Part shown: one piece after another, positions 44,391-60,170 of the stretch | Numbering within the stretch: the stretch's first letter is position 1 | How the letters are laid out: every line of letters begins with the position of its first letter | DNA from: Megachile rotundata | Lineage: Eukaryota; Arthropoda; Insecta; Hymenoptera; Megachilidae | DNA: 64,000 bases | NCBI RefSeq assembly: GCF_050947335.1 | Contig: NC_134993.1 | Coordinates: forward strand, 5,580,001-5,644,000 | Direction: 5' to 3' | Translations under genes and position numbers: made by a program | Notes under the pieces: model-generated | What the model was told of the DNA's origin: nothing | What the model saw: only the letters and a program-made list of their open reading frames with translations | The model's database searches: none

Positions 44391-45786
44391 TCACAATCAC
44401 ACAATCACGATCACACAATCACGATCACACAATCACAATCACACAATCACAATCACACAATCACAATCACACAATCACACTGTCACAATCCCACAGTCAC
44501 GATCACACAATCAGAGTCACACAATCACAATCACACAACCACAATCACACAATCACACAGTCACAATCCCACAATCACGATCACACAATAACGACCACAC
44601 AGTCACGATCACACAATCACAATAACACAATCAGACAATCACACAATCACACAATCACACAATCACACAATCACGATCACAAAATCATGATCACACAATC
44701 ACGATCACACAATCACGATCACACAATCACGGTCACACAATCACGATCACACAATCACCATCACACAATCACCATCACACAATCACAATCACACAATCAA
44801 GGTCACACAATGACGATCACACAATCACCATCACACAATCACGACCACTCAATCACGATCACACAATCACGATCACACAATCACGATCACACAATCACGT
44901 TCACACAATCACAAACACACAGTCGCGATCACACCATCACGATCACACAATCACGTTCACACAGTCACGATCACACAATTACGATCACACAGTCACGATC
45001 ACACAATCACGATCACACAATCACAATCACACAATCACAATCCCACAATCACAATCACACAATCAAAATCACACAATCACAATCACACAATCACACTGTC
45101 ACAATCCCACAGTCACGATCACACAATCAGAGTCACACAATCACAATCACACAACCACAATCACACAATCACACAGTCACAATCCCACAATCACGATCAC
45201 ACAATCACGATCACACAGTCACGATCACACAGTCATGATCACACAATCACGATCACACAATCACGATCACACAATCACAATCACACAATCACAATCACAC
45301 AATCACAATCACACAATCACAATCACACAATCAAAATCACACAATCACAATCACACAATCACACTGTCACAATCCCACAGTCACGATCACACAATCAGAG
45401 TCACACAATCACAATCACACAACCACAATCACACAATCACACAGTCACAATCCCACAATCACGATCACACAATCACGACCACACAGTCACGATCACACAA
45501 TCACAATCACACAATCACAATCACACAATCGCAATCACACAATCACAATATTACAATCGCAATCACACAATCACAATAACACAATCAGACAATCACACAA
45601 TCACACAATCACACAATCACGATCACACAATCACAATCACACAATCACAATCACACAATCACAATCACACAATCACAATCCCACAATCACGATCACACAA
45701 TCACGATCACACAATCACAATCACACAATCACAATCACACAATCACAATCACACAATCACAATATCACAATCGCAATCACACAATC
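44391..45786 (+). repeat. Dispersed copy of 30430-31744
   Basis: The marker order CACTGTCACAATCCC, AGAGTCACAC, slip mark, ATGATC, CACGGTCAC, ATG mark, CTGTC, ATG 45235, AATATTACAATCGC and slip mark follows 30430-31744 at offset 13,958 rising to about 14,056. It leads into G-block 6 as the sister leads into G-block 3. No gene is visible. Confidence 0.83.
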
Positions 45787-46136
45787 ACGGCCACACAATC
45801 ACGGTCACACAGTCACTGTCGCGCAATCACGGTCGCGCAATCACGGTCGCGCAATTACGGTCACGCAATCACGGTCACACAATCGTGGTCGCGCAATCAC
45901 GGTCACGCAATCACGGTCACACAATCGTCGTCACGCAATCACGGTCACACAATCGTGGTCACGCAATCACGGTCACACAATCGCGATCACACAATCGCGG
46001 TCACACAATCATCGTCACACAATCATCGTCACACAACACGAACACACAATCACGAACACACAATCACGGTCACACAATCACGGTCACACAGTCACTGTCA
46101 CACAATCACGGCCACGCAATCACGGTCACACAATCA
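45787..46136 (+). repeat. G-block 6, short form
   Basis: Offset 14,042 from G-block 3 and 9,327 from G-block 5, with the same length and entry word. It is followed by AATCAAAACC and a Q-type mark (ATG near 46247) with CCCGACCACTCG. Confidence 0.92.
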
Positions 46137-46889
46137 CGATCACACAGTCACGATCACACAATCACAATCACACAATCACAATCACACAATCACAATCACA
46201 CAATCAAAACCACACAATCACAATCACACAATCAAGGTCACACAATGACGATTACACAATCACGATAACACAATCACGATCACACAATCACGTTCACACA
46301 ATCACAAACACACAGTCCCGACCACTCGATCACGATCACACAATCACGATCACACAGTCACGATCACACAATCACAATCACACAATCACAATATTGCAAT
46401 CGCAATCACACAATCACAATAACACAATCAGACAATCACACAATCACACAATCACACAATCACGATCACACGATCATGATCACACAATCACGATCACACA
46501 ATTACGATCACACAATCACGATCACACAATCACGATCACACAATCAAGGTCACACAATGACGATCACACAATCACCATCACACAATCACGACCACTCAAT
46601 CACGATCACACAATCTCGATCACACAATCACGATCACAGAATCACGTTCACACAATCACAAACACACAGTCGCGATCACACGATCACGATCACACAATCA
46701 CGATCACACAGTCACGATCACACAATCAAGATCACACAGTCACGATCACACAATCAGAGTCACACAATATCAATCACACAACCACAATCACACAGTCACA
46801 ATCCCACAATCACGATCACACAATCACGACCACACAGTCACGGTCACACAATCACAATCACACAATCACAATATCACAATCGCAATCAC
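46137..46889 (+). repeat. Q-type and mixed units
   Basis: This follows 36810-37500 at offset 9,327: Q mark, AATATTGCAATCGC, slip mark, ATGATC (ATG 46476), CAATTACGATC, AATCTCGATC and AATATCAATC. AATATTGC replaces AATATTAC of the sister copies, a private change near 46395. Confidence 0.83.
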
Positions 46890-47058
46890 ACAATCACAAT
46901 AACACAATCTCCATCACACAATCACCATCACACAATCACAATCACACAATCAAGGTCGCACAATGACGATCACACAATCACCATCACACAATCACGACCA
47001 CTCAATCACGATCACACAATCACGATCACACAATCAAGCTCACACAATCACAAACACA

Positions 47059-48150
47059 GAGTTGCGATCACACGATCACGATCACACAATCACGATCACA
47101 CAGTCACGATCACACAATCACGATCGCACAGTCACGATCACACAATCAGAGTCACACAATCACAATCACACAACCACAATCACACAATCACACAGTCACA
47201 ATCCCACAATCACGATCACACAATCACGACCACACAGTCACGATCACACAATCACAATCATACAATCACAATCACACAATTACAATAACACAATCAGACA
47301 ATCACACAGTCACACAATCACGATCACACAATCACGATCACACAATCACGATCACACAATCACGATCAAACAATCACGATCACACAATCACGATCACACA
47401 ATCACAATCACACAATCACAATCACACAATCACGATCACACAATCACGATCAATCAATCACAATCACACAATCACAAAAACACAGTCGCGATCACACGAT
47501 TACGATCACACGATCACGATCACACGATCACGATCACACGATCACGATCACACAATCACAATCACACAATCAAGGCCACACAATGACGATCACACAATCA
47601 CCATCACACAATCTCGACCACACAATCACGATCACACAATCACGATCACACAATCACGTTCACACAATCACAAGCACACAGTCGCGATCACTCGATCACG
47701 ATCACACAATCACGATCACACAGTCACGATCACACAATCACAATCGCACAATCACAATCACACAATCACGATCACACAATCACGATCACTCAATCACAAT
47801 CACACAAACACAATCACACAATAACGACCACACAGTCACGATCACACAATCACAATCATACAATCACAATCACACAATCACAATAACACAATCAGACAAT
47901 CACACAGTCACACAATCACGATCACACAATCACAATAACACAATCAGACAATCACACAGTCACACAATCACGATCACACAATCACGTTCACACAATCACA
48001 AGCACACAGTCGCGATCACTCGATCACGATAACACAATCACGATAACACAGTCACGATCACACAATCACAATAACACAATCAGACAATCACACAGTCACA
48101 CAAACACCATCACACAATCACGATCACACAATCACGATCACACAATCACA
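47059..48150 (+). repeat. S module copy 5
   Basis: GAGTTGCG at 47059 and ATG mark at 47583 (+524). It shares with S copy 6 the words CACAAACACAATC (near 47807 and 52409), AATCAAGCTCAC just upstream, and CACACAAACAC near the end, so copies 5 and 6 are closest relatives. Confidence 0.9.
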
Positions 48151-50608
48151 ATCACACAATCACAATCACACAATCACGATCACACAATCACAAAAACACA
48201 GCCGCGATCACACGATCACGATCACACGATCACGATCACACGATCACGATCACACAATCACGATCACACAATCACAATCACACAATCACAATCACACAAT
48301 CCCAATCACACAATCACAATCACACAATCACAATCACACAATCACAATCACACAATCACAATCACACAATCACAATCACACAATCATACAGTCACAATCC
48401 CACAATCACGATCACACAATCACGACCACACAGTCACGATCACACAATCGCGATCACACAATCACGATCACACAATCACGATCACACAATCACAATCACA
48501 CAATCACAATCACACAATCAAAACCACACAATCACAGTCACACAATCAAGGTCACACAATGACGATCACACAATCACCATCACACAATAACGATCACACA
48601 ATCACAATCACACAATCACGATCACACAATCACGATCACTCAATCACAATCACACAATCACAAACACACAGTCGCGATCACACGATCACGATCACACGAT
48701 CACGATCACACAATCACAATCACACAATCAACGCCACACAATGACGATCACACAATCACCATCACACAATCTCGACCACACAATCACGATCACACAATCA
48801 CGATCACACAATCACAAACACACAGTCGCGATCACACGATCACGATCACACAATCACGATCACACAGTCACGATCACACAATCACAATCGCACAATCACA
48901 ATCACACAATCACGATCACACAATCACGATCACTCAATCACAATCACACAATCACAATCACACAATCACGACCACACAGTCACGATCACACAATCACAAT
49001 CATACAATCACAATCACACAATCACAATAACACAATCAGACAATCACACAATCACACAATCACAATCACACAATCACAATCACACAATCACAATCACACA
49101 ATCACAATCACACAATCATACAGTCACAATCCCACAATCACGATCACACAATCACGACCACACAGTCACGATCACACAATCGCGATCACACAATCACGAT
49201 CACGCAATCACGATCACACAATCACAATCACACAATCACAATCACACAATCACGATCACACAATCACGATCACTCAATCACAATCACACAATCACAAAAA
49301 CACAGTCGCGATCACACGATCACGATCACACGATCACGATCACACGATCACGATCACACGATCACGATCCAACGATCACGATCACACGATCACGATCACA
49401 CGATCACGATCACACGATCACGATCACACGATCACGATCACACGATCACGATCACACGATCACGATCACACAATCACGATCACACAATCACAATCACACA
49501 ATCACAATCACACAATCACAATCACACAACCACAATCACACAATCACAATCACACAATCACAATCACACAATCACAATCACACAATCACAATCACACAAT
49601 CACAATCACACAATCACAATCCCACAATCACAATCACACAACCACAATCACACAGTCACAATCCCACAATCACGATCACACAATCACGATCACACAATCA
49701 CGATCACACAATCACAATCACACAATCACAATCACACAATCACAATCACACAATCACAATCCCACAATCACAATCCCACAATCACAATCCCACAATCACA
49801 CAGTCACGATCAAACAATCACGATCACACAATCACGATCACACAATCACAATCACACAATCACAATCACACAATCACCATCACACAATCACACTGTCACA
49901 ATCCCACAATCACGATCACACAATCACGATCACACAGTCACGATCACACGATCACGATCACACAATATCAATCACACAATCACAATCACACAATCACGAG
50001 CACACAATCACGATCACACAATCACCATCACACAATCACGATCACACAATCACGATCACACAATCACGATCACACTATCACGATCACACAATCACAGTCA
50101 CACAATCACAATCACACAATCACAATCACAATCACGATCAAATAGTCACGATCACACAATCAGAGTCACACAATCACAATCACACAACCACAATCACACA
50201 ATCACACAGTCACAATCCCACAATCACGATCACACAATCACGACCACACAGTCACGGTCACACAATCACAATCACACAATCACAATATCACAATCACAAT
50301 AACACAATCAGACAATCACACAATCACACAATCACACAATCACGATCACACAATCATGATCACACAATCACGATCACACAATCACGATCACACAATCACC
50401 ATCACACAATCACGACCACTCAATCACGATCACACAATCACGATCATACAATCACGATCACACAATCACGTTCACACAATCACAAACACACAGTCGCGAT
50501 CACACGATCACGATCACACAATCACGATCACACAGTCACGATCACACAATCACGATCACACAGTCACGATCACACAATCACAATCACACAATCACAATAT
50601 TACAATCG

Positions 50609-51158
50609 CAATCACACAATCACAATCACACAATCACAATCACACAATCACAATCACACAATCACAATCACACAATCACAATCACACAATCACAATCACA
50701 CAATCACAATCACACAATCACAATCACACAATCACAATCACACAATCACAATCACACAATCACAATCACACAATCACAATCACACAATCACAATCACACA
50801 ATCACAATCACACAATCACAATCACACAATCACAATCACACAATCACAATCACACAATCACAATCACACAATCACAATCACACAATCACAATCACACAAT
50901 CACAATCACACAATCACAATCACACAATCACAATCACACAATCACAATCACACAATCACAATCACACAATCACAATCACACAATCACAATCACACAATCA
51001 CAATCACACAATCACAATCACACAATCACAATCACACAATCACAATCACACAATCACAATCACACAATCACAATCACACAATCACAATCACACAATCACA
51101 ATCACACAATCACAATCACACAATCACAATCACACAATCACAATCACACAATCACAAT
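50609..51158 (+). repeat. Longest N-run, about 39 units
   Basis: 550 bp of homogeneous AATCACAATCACAC with no variant noticed. It contains no G on the plus strand. The left flank is AATATTACAATCGC; the right flank is AATCCCAC then CAATCATGATC. Runs at the same position elsewhere have about 12 to 32 units. Confidence 0.95.
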
Positions 51159-51660
51159 CCCACAATCATGATCACACAATCACAATCACACAATCACAAT
51201 CACAATCACAATCACGATCACACAGTCACGATCACACAATCAGAGTCACACAATCACAATCACACAACCACAATCACACAATCATACAGTCACAATCCCA
51301 CAATCACGATCACACAATCACGACCACACAGTCACGATCACACAATCACAATCACACAATCACAATTACACAATCACAATCACACAATCACAATAACACA
51401 ATCAGACAATCACACAGTCACACAATCACGATCACACAATCACGATCACACAATCACGATCACACAATCACGATCACACAATCACAATCACACAATCACA
51501 ATAACACAATCTCCATCACACAATCACCATCACACAATCACAATCACACAATCAAGGTCGCACAATGACGATCACACAATCACCATCACACAATCACGAC
51601 CACTCAATCACGATCACACAATCACGATCACACAATCAAGCTCACACAATCACAAACACA

Positions 51661-52760
51661 GAGTTGCGATCACACGATCACGATCACACAATCACGATCA
51701 CACAGTCACGATCACACAATCACGATCGCACAGTCACGATCACACAATCAGAGTCACACAATCACAATCACACAACCACAATCACACAATCACACAGTCA
51801 CAATCCCACAATCACGATCACACAATCACGACCACACAGTCACGATCACACAATCACAATCATACAATCACAATCACACAATTACAATAACACAATCAGA
51901 CAATCACACAGTCACACAATCACGATCACACAATCACGATCACACAATCACGATCACACAATCACGATCAAACAATCACGATCACACAATCACGATCACA
52001 CAATCACAATCACACAATCACAATCACACAATCACGATCACACAATCACGATCAATCAATCACAATCACACAATCACAAAAACACAGTCGCGATCACACG
52101 ATTACGATCACACGATCACGATCACACGATCACGATCACACGATCACGATCACACAATCACAATCACACAATCAAGGCCACACAATGACGATCACACAAT
52201 CACCATCACACAATCTCGACCACACAATCACGATCACACAATCACGATCACACAATCACGCTCACACAATCACAAGCACACAGTCGCGATCACTCGATCA
52301 CGATCACACAATAACGATCACACAGTCACGATCACACAATCACAATCGCACAATCACAATCACACAATCACGATCACACAATCACGATCACTCAATCACA
52401 ATCACACAAACACAATCACACAATAACGACCACACAGTCACGATCACACAATCACAATCATACAATCACAATCACACAATCACAATAACACAATCAGACA
52501 ATCACACAGTCACACAATCACGATCACACAATCACAATAACACAATCAGACAATCACACAGTCACTCAATCACGATCACACAATCACGTTCACACAATCA
52601 CAAGCACACAGTCGCGATCACTCGATCACGATAACACAATCACGATAACACAGTCACGATCACACAATCACAATAACACAATCAGACAATCACACAGTCA
52701 CACAAACACGATCACACAATCACGATCACACAATCACGATCACACAATCACAATCACACA
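51661..52760 (+). repeat. S module copy 6
   Basis: GAGTTGCG at 51661 and ATG mark at 52185 (+524), offset 4,602 from S copy 5. Private changes noticed: CACGCTCAC near 52259 instead of CACGTTCAC, AATAACGATC near 52311, and CACTCAATC near 52564. Confidence 0.9.
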
Positions 52761-55238
52761 ATCACAATCACACAATCACGATCACACAATCACAAAAACA
52801 CAGCCGCGATCACACGATCACGATCACACGATCACGATCACACGATCACGATCACACAATCACGATCACACAATCACAATCACACAATCACAATCACACA
52901 ATCACAATCACACAATCACAATCACACAATCACAATCACACAATCACAATCACACAATCACAATCACACAATCACAATCACACAATCACAATCACACAAT
53001 CATACAGTCACAATCCCACAATCACGATCACACAATCACGACCACACAGTCACGATCACACAATCGCGATCACACAATCACGATCACACAATCACGATCA
53101 CACAATCACAATCACACAATCACAATCACACAATCAAAACCACACAATCACAGTCACACAATCAAGGTCACACAATGACGATCACACAATCACCATCACA
53201 CAATAACGATCACACAATCACAATCACACAATCACGATCACACAATCACGATCACTCAATCACAATCACACAATCACAAACACACAGTCGCGATCACACG
53301 ATCACGATCACACGATCACGATCACACAATCACAATCACACAATCAACGCCACACAATGACGATCACACAATCACCATCACACAATCTCGACCACACAAT
53401 CACGATCACACAATCACGATCACACAATCACAAACACACAGTCGCGATCACACGATCACGATCACACAATCACGATCACACAGTCACGATCACACAATCA
53501 CAATCGCACAATCACAATCACACAATCACGATCACACAATCACGATCACTCAATCACAATCACACAATCACAATCACACAATCACGACCACACAGTCACG
53601 ATCACACAATCACAATCATACAATCACAATCACACAATCACAATAACACAATCAGACAATCACACAATCACACAATCACAATCACACAATCACAATCACA
53701 CAATCACAATCACACAATCACAATCACACAATCACAATCACACAATCATACAGTCACAATCCCACAATCACGATCACACAATCACGACCACACAGTCACG
53801 ATCACACAATCGCGATCACACAATCACGATCACGCAATCACGATCACACAATCACAATCACACAATCACAATCACACAATCACGATCACACAATCACGAT
53901 CACTCAATCACAATCACACAATCACAAAAACACAGTCGCGATCACACGATCACGATCACACGATCACGATCACACGATCACGATCACACGATCACGATCC
54001 AACGATCACGATCACACGATCACGATCACACGATCACGATCACACGATCACGATCACACGATCACGATCACACGATCACGATCACACGATCACGATCACA
54101 CAATCACGATCACACAATCACAATCACACAATCACAATCACACAATCACAATCACACAACCACAATCACACAATCACAATCACACAATCACAATCACACA
54201 ATCACAATCACACAATCACAATCACACAATCACAATCACACAATCACAATCCCACAATCACAATCACACAACCACAATCACACAGTCACAATCCCACAAT
54301 CACGATCACACAATCACGATCACACAATCACGATCACACAATCACAATCACACAATCACAATCACACAATCACAATCACACAATCACAATCCCACAATCA
54401 CAATCCCACAATCACAATCCCACAATCACACAGTCACGATCAAACAATCACGATCACACAATCACGATCACACAATCACAATCACACAATCACAATCACA
54501 CAATCACCATCACACAATCACACTGTCACAATCCCACAATCACGATCACACAATCACGATCACACAGTCACGATCACACGATCACGATCACACAATATCA
54601 ATCACACAATCACAATCACACAATCACGAGCACACAATCACGATCACACAATCACCATCACACAATCACGATCACACAATCACGATCACACAATCACGAT
54701 CACACTATCACGATCACACAATCACAGTCACACAATCACAATCACACAATCACAATCACAATCACGATCAAATAGTCACGATCACACAATCAGAGTCACA
54801 CAATCACAATCACACAACCACAATCACACAATCACACAGTCACAATCCCACAATCACGATCACACAATCACGACCACACAGTCACGGTCACACAATCACA
54901 ATCACACAATCACAATATCACAATCACAATAACACAATCAGACAATCACACAATCACACAATCACACAATCACGATCACACAATCATGATCACACAATCA
55001 CGATCACACAATCACGATCACACAATCACCATCACACAATCACGACCACTCAATCACGATCACACAATCACGATCATACAATCACGATCACACAATCACG
55101 TTCACACAATCACAAACACACAGTCGCGATCACACGATCACGATCACACAATCACGATCACACAGTCACGATCACACAATCACGATCACACAGTCACGAT
55201 CACACAATCACAATCACACAATCACAATATTACAATCG

Positions 55239-55686
55239 CAATCACACAATCACAATCACACAATCACAATCACACAATCACAATCACACAATCACAATCA
55301 CACAATCACAATCACACAATCACAATCACACAATCACAATCACACAATCACAATCACACAATCACAATCACACAATCACAATCACACAATCACAATCACA
55401 CAATCACAATCACACAATCACAATCACACAATCACAATCACACAATCACAATCACACAATCACAATCACACAATCACAATCACACAATCACAATCACACA
55501 ATCACAATCACACAATCAAAATCACACAATCACAATCACACAATCACAATCACACAATCACAATCACACAATCACAATCACACAATCACAATCACACAAT
55601 CACAATCACACAATCACAATCACACAATCACAATCACACAATCACAATCACACAATCACAATCACACAATCACAATCACACAATCA
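55239..55686 (+). repeat. N-run, about 32 units with one substitution
   Basis: A homogeneous AATC run after AATATTACAATCGC. A single AATCAAAATC near 55518 is the only variant noticed. It corresponds to the 39-unit run at 50609. Confidence 0.93.
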
Positions 55687-57340
55687 CGATCACACAATCA
55701 CGATCACTCAATCACAATCACACAATCACAAAAACACAGTCGCGATCACACGATCACGATCACACGATCACGATCACACGATCACGATCACACGATCACG
55801 ATCACACGATCACGATCACACGATCACGATCACACGATCACGATCACACGATCACGATCACACGATCACGATCACACAATCACGATCACACAATCACAAT
55901 CACACAATCACAATCACACAATCACAATCACACAATCACAATCACACAATCACAATCACACAATCACAATCACACAATCACAATCACACAATCACAATCA
56001 CACAATCACAATCCCACAATCACAATCACACAACCACAATCACACAGTCACAATCCCACAATCACGATCACACAATCACGATCACTCAATCACGATCACA
56101 CAATCACAATCACACAATCACAATCACACAATCACAATCACACAATCACAATCCCACAATCACAATCCCACAATCACACAGTCACGATCAAACAATCACG
56201 ATCACACAATCACGATCACACAATCACAATCACACAATCACAATCACACAATCACCATCACACAATCACACTGTCACAATCCCACAATCACGATCACACA
56301 ATCACGATCACACAGTCACGATCACACGATCACGATCACACAATATCAATCACACAATCACAATCACACAATCACGAGCACACAATCACGATCACACAAT
56401 CACCATCACACAATCACGATCACACAATCACGATCACACAATCACGATCACACTATCACGATCACACAATCACAGTCACACAATCACAATCACACAATCA
56501 CAATCACAATCACGATCAAATAGTCACGATCACACAATCAGAGTCACACAATCACAATCACACAACCACAATCACACAATCACACAGTCACAATCCCACA
56601 ATCACGATCACACAATCACGACCACACAGTCACGGTCACACAATCACAATCACACAATCACAATATCACAATCACAATAACACAATCAGACAATCACACA
56701 ATCACACAATCACACAATCACGATCACACAATCATGATCACACAATCACGATCACACAATCACGATCACACAATCACCATCACACAATCACGACCACTCA
56801 ATCACGATCACACAATCACGATCATACAATCACGATCACACAATCACGTTCACACAATCACAAACACACAGTCGCGATCACACGATCACGATCACACAAT
56901 CACGATCACACAGTCACGATCACACAATCACGATCACACAGTCACGATCACACAATCACAATCACACAATCACAATATTACAATCGCAATCACACAATCA
57001 CAATCACACAATCACAATCACACAATCACAATCACACAATCACAATCACACAATCACAATCACACAATCACAATCACACAATCACAATCACACAATCACA
57101 ATCACACAATCACAATCACACAATCACAATCACACAATCACAATCACACAATCACAATCACACAATCACAATCACACAATCACAATCACACAATCACAAT
57201 CACACAATCACAATCACACAATCACAATCACACAATCACAATCACACAATCACAATCACACAATCACAATCACACAATCACAATCACACAATCACAATCA
57301 CACAATCACAATCACACAATCACAATCACACAATCACAAT
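55687..57340 (+). repeat. Third partial copy of the D-run to N-run segment
   Basis: This repeats 53900-55686: the AAAAACACAGTCGCG anchor (offset 1,804), D-run of about 10 units (55741-55878) without GATCCAACG, N-run, CCC units, AATATCAATC (56341), AAATAGTC, slip mark, ATG 56734 (offset 1,748 from 54986) and an N-run of about 25 units (56986-57340). One GATCACTC variant near 56083 is shared with 60866. Confidence 0.88.
56986..57340 (+). repeat. N-run, about 25 units
   Basis: A homogeneous AATC run between AATATTACAATCGC and AATCCCACAATCATG, in the same position as the runs at 50609 and 62611. Confidence 0.93.
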
Positions 57341-58802
57341 CCCACAATCATGATCACACAATCACAATCACACAATCACAATCACAATCACGATCACACA
57401 GTCACGATCACACAATCAGAGTCACACAATCACAATCACACAACCACAATCACACAATCATACAGTCACAATCCCACAATCACGATCACACAATCACGAC
57501 CACACAGTCACGATCACACAATCACAATCACACAATCACAATTACACAATCACAATCACACAATCACAATAACACAATCAGACAATCACACAGTCACACA
57601 ATCACGATCACACAATCACGATCACACAATCACGATCACACAATCGCGATCACACAATCACGATCACACAATCACGATCACACAATCACAATCACACAAT
57701 CACAATCACACAATCAAAACCACACAATCACAGTCACACAATCAAGGTCACACAATGACGATCACGCAATCACCATCACACAATAACGATCACACAATCA
57801 CAATCACACAATCACGATCACACAATCACGATCACTCAATCACAATCACACAATCACAAAAACACAGTCGCGATCACACGACCACGATCACACGATCACG
57901 ATCACACGATCACGATCACACGATCACGATCACACGATCACGATCACACGATCACGATCACACGATCACGATCACACGATCACGATCACACGATCACGAT
58001 CACACAATCACGATCACACAATCACGATCACACAATCACGATCACACAATCACAATCACACAATCACAATCACACAATCACAATCACACAATCACAATCA
58101 CACAATCACAATCACACAATCACAATCACACAATCACAATCACACAATCACAATCACACAATCACAATCACACAATCACAATCACACAATCACAATCACA
58201 CAATCACCATCACACAATCACACTGTCACAATCCCACAATCACGATCACACAATCACGATCACACAATCACGATCACACAATCACGGTCACACAATCACG
58301 ATCACACAATCACCATCACACAATCACCATCACACAATCACAATCACACAATCAAGGTCACACAATGACGATCACACAATCACCATCACACAATCACGAC
58401 CACTCAATCACGATCACACAATCACGATCACACAATCACGATCACACAATCACAATCGCACAATCACAATCACACAATCACGATCACACAATCACGATCA
58501 CTCAATCACAATCACACAATCACAATCACACAATCACGACCACACAGTCACGATCACACAATCACAATCATACAATCACAATCACACAATCACAATAACA
58601 CAATCAGACAATCACACAATCACACAATCACAATCACACAATCACAATCACACAATCACAATCACACAATCACAATCACACAATCACAATCACACAATCA
58701 CAATCACACAATCACAATCACACAATCACAATCACACAATCACAATCACACAATCACAATCACACAATCACAATCACACAATCACAATCACACAATCACA
58801 AT
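57341..58802 (+). repeat. 1,462-bp tandem duplication, copy 1
   Basis: The words CCCACAATCATGATC (57341/58803), AGAGTCACAC, and the ATG mark with ACGCAATC (57755/59217) repeat at 1,462 bp; a later ATG mark (58365/59841) repeats at 1,476. It holds a D-run of about 9.5 units with GACC near its start (57872-58004), an N-run of about 11 units, CACTGTCACAATCCC, an AATCGCAC word and a final N-run of about 12 units (58627-58802). Confidence 0.9.
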
Positions 58803-60170
58803 CCCACAATCATGATCACACAATCACAATCACACAATCACAATCACAATCACGATCACACAGTCACGATCACACAATCAGAGTCACACAATCACAATCA
58901 CACAACCACAATCACACAATCATACAGTCACAATCCCACAATCACGATCACACAATCACGACCACACAGTCACGATCACACAATCACAATCACACAATCA
59001 CAATTACACAATCACAATCACACAATCACAATAACACAATCAGACAATCACACAGTCACACAATCACGATCACACAATCACGATCACACAATCACGATCA
59101 CACAATCGCGATCACACAATCACGATCACACAATCACGATCACACAATCACAATCACACAATCACAATCACACAATCAAAACCACACAATCACAGTCACA
59201 CAATCAAGGTCACACAATGACGATCACGCAATCACCATCACACAATAACGATCACACAATCACAATCACACAATCACGATCACACAATCACGATCACTCA
59301 ATCACAATCACACAATCACAAAAACACAGTCGCGATCACACGACCACGATCACACGATCACGATCACACGATCACGATCACACGATCACGATCACACGAT
59401 CACGATCACACGATCACGATCACACGATCACGATCACACGATCACGATCACACAATCACGATCACACAACCACGATCACACAATCACGATCACACAATCA
59501 CGATCACACAATCACCATCACACAATCACAATCACACAATCACAATCACACAATCACAATCACACAATCACAATCACACAATCACAATCACACAATCACA
59601 ATCACACAATCACAATCACACAATCACAATCACACAATCACAATCACACAATCACAATCACACAATCACAATCACACAATCACCATCACACAATCACACT
59701 GTCACAATCCCACAATCACGATCACACAATCACGATCACACAATCACGATCACACAATCACGGTCACACAATCACGATCACACAATCACCATCACACAAT
59801 CACCATCACACAATCACAATCACACAATCAAGGTCACACAATGACGATCACACAATCACCATCACACAATCACGACCACTCAATCACGATCACACAATCA
59901 CGATCACACAATCACGATCACACAATCACAATCGCACAATCACAATCACACAATCACGATCACACAATCACGATCACTCAATCACAATCACACAATCACA
60001 ATCACACAATCACGACCACACAGTCACGATCACACAATCACAATCATACAATCACAATCACACAATCACAATAACACAATCAGACAATCACACAATCACA
60101 CAATCACAATCACACAATCACAATCACACAATCACAATCACACAATCACAATCACACAATCACAATCACA
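58803..60170 (+). repeat. 1,462-bp tandem duplication, copy 2
   Basis: This follows copy 1 with a D-run about one unit shorter (59334-59453) and a private ACAACCACGATC near 59467. It ends in a short N-run that opens into AATCATACAGTC rather than CCC plus ATGATC. Confidence 0.9.

Larger units (their letters stand above)
46890..51491 (+). repeat. 4,602-bp higher-order unit, tandem copy 1
   Basis: The rare word ACAATCTCCATC occurs at 46904 and 51506. ATG marks repeat at 4,602 bp (46963/51565, 47583/52185), then 4,616 (48559/53175, 48741/53357) and 4,630 (50356/54986), showing two later 14-bp gains. The copy contains S module 5, a CTCGACC block, a D-run with the private GATCCAACG (49369), N-runs, CCC units, AATATCAATC (49965), a slip mark and a 550-bp N-run. 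Confidence 0.92.
51492..55686 (+). repeat. 4,602-bp higher-order unit, tandem copy 2
   Basis: This follows copy 1 from ACAATCTCCATC (51506) through S module 6, the D-run with GATCCAACG (53999), AATATCAATC (54595), AAATAGTC (54771, matching 50142) and into the N-run at 55239. After the N-run copy 1 goes to CCC and ATGATC, while this copy jumps back to the D-run anchor. It is therefore shorter at its 3' end. Confidence 0.92.

Noticed and set aside
48741..51890. Open frame of 1,049 codons and many others on the plus strand, potentially histidine/threonine-rich secreted or metal-binding proteins
   Set aside because: The frames are explained by the stop-free 14-bp unit, read the same cycle in all three forward frames, shift frame at every unit gain or loss, and show no codon bias, signal peptide or domain. 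Sister copies differ by 14-bp indels that would break any protein.
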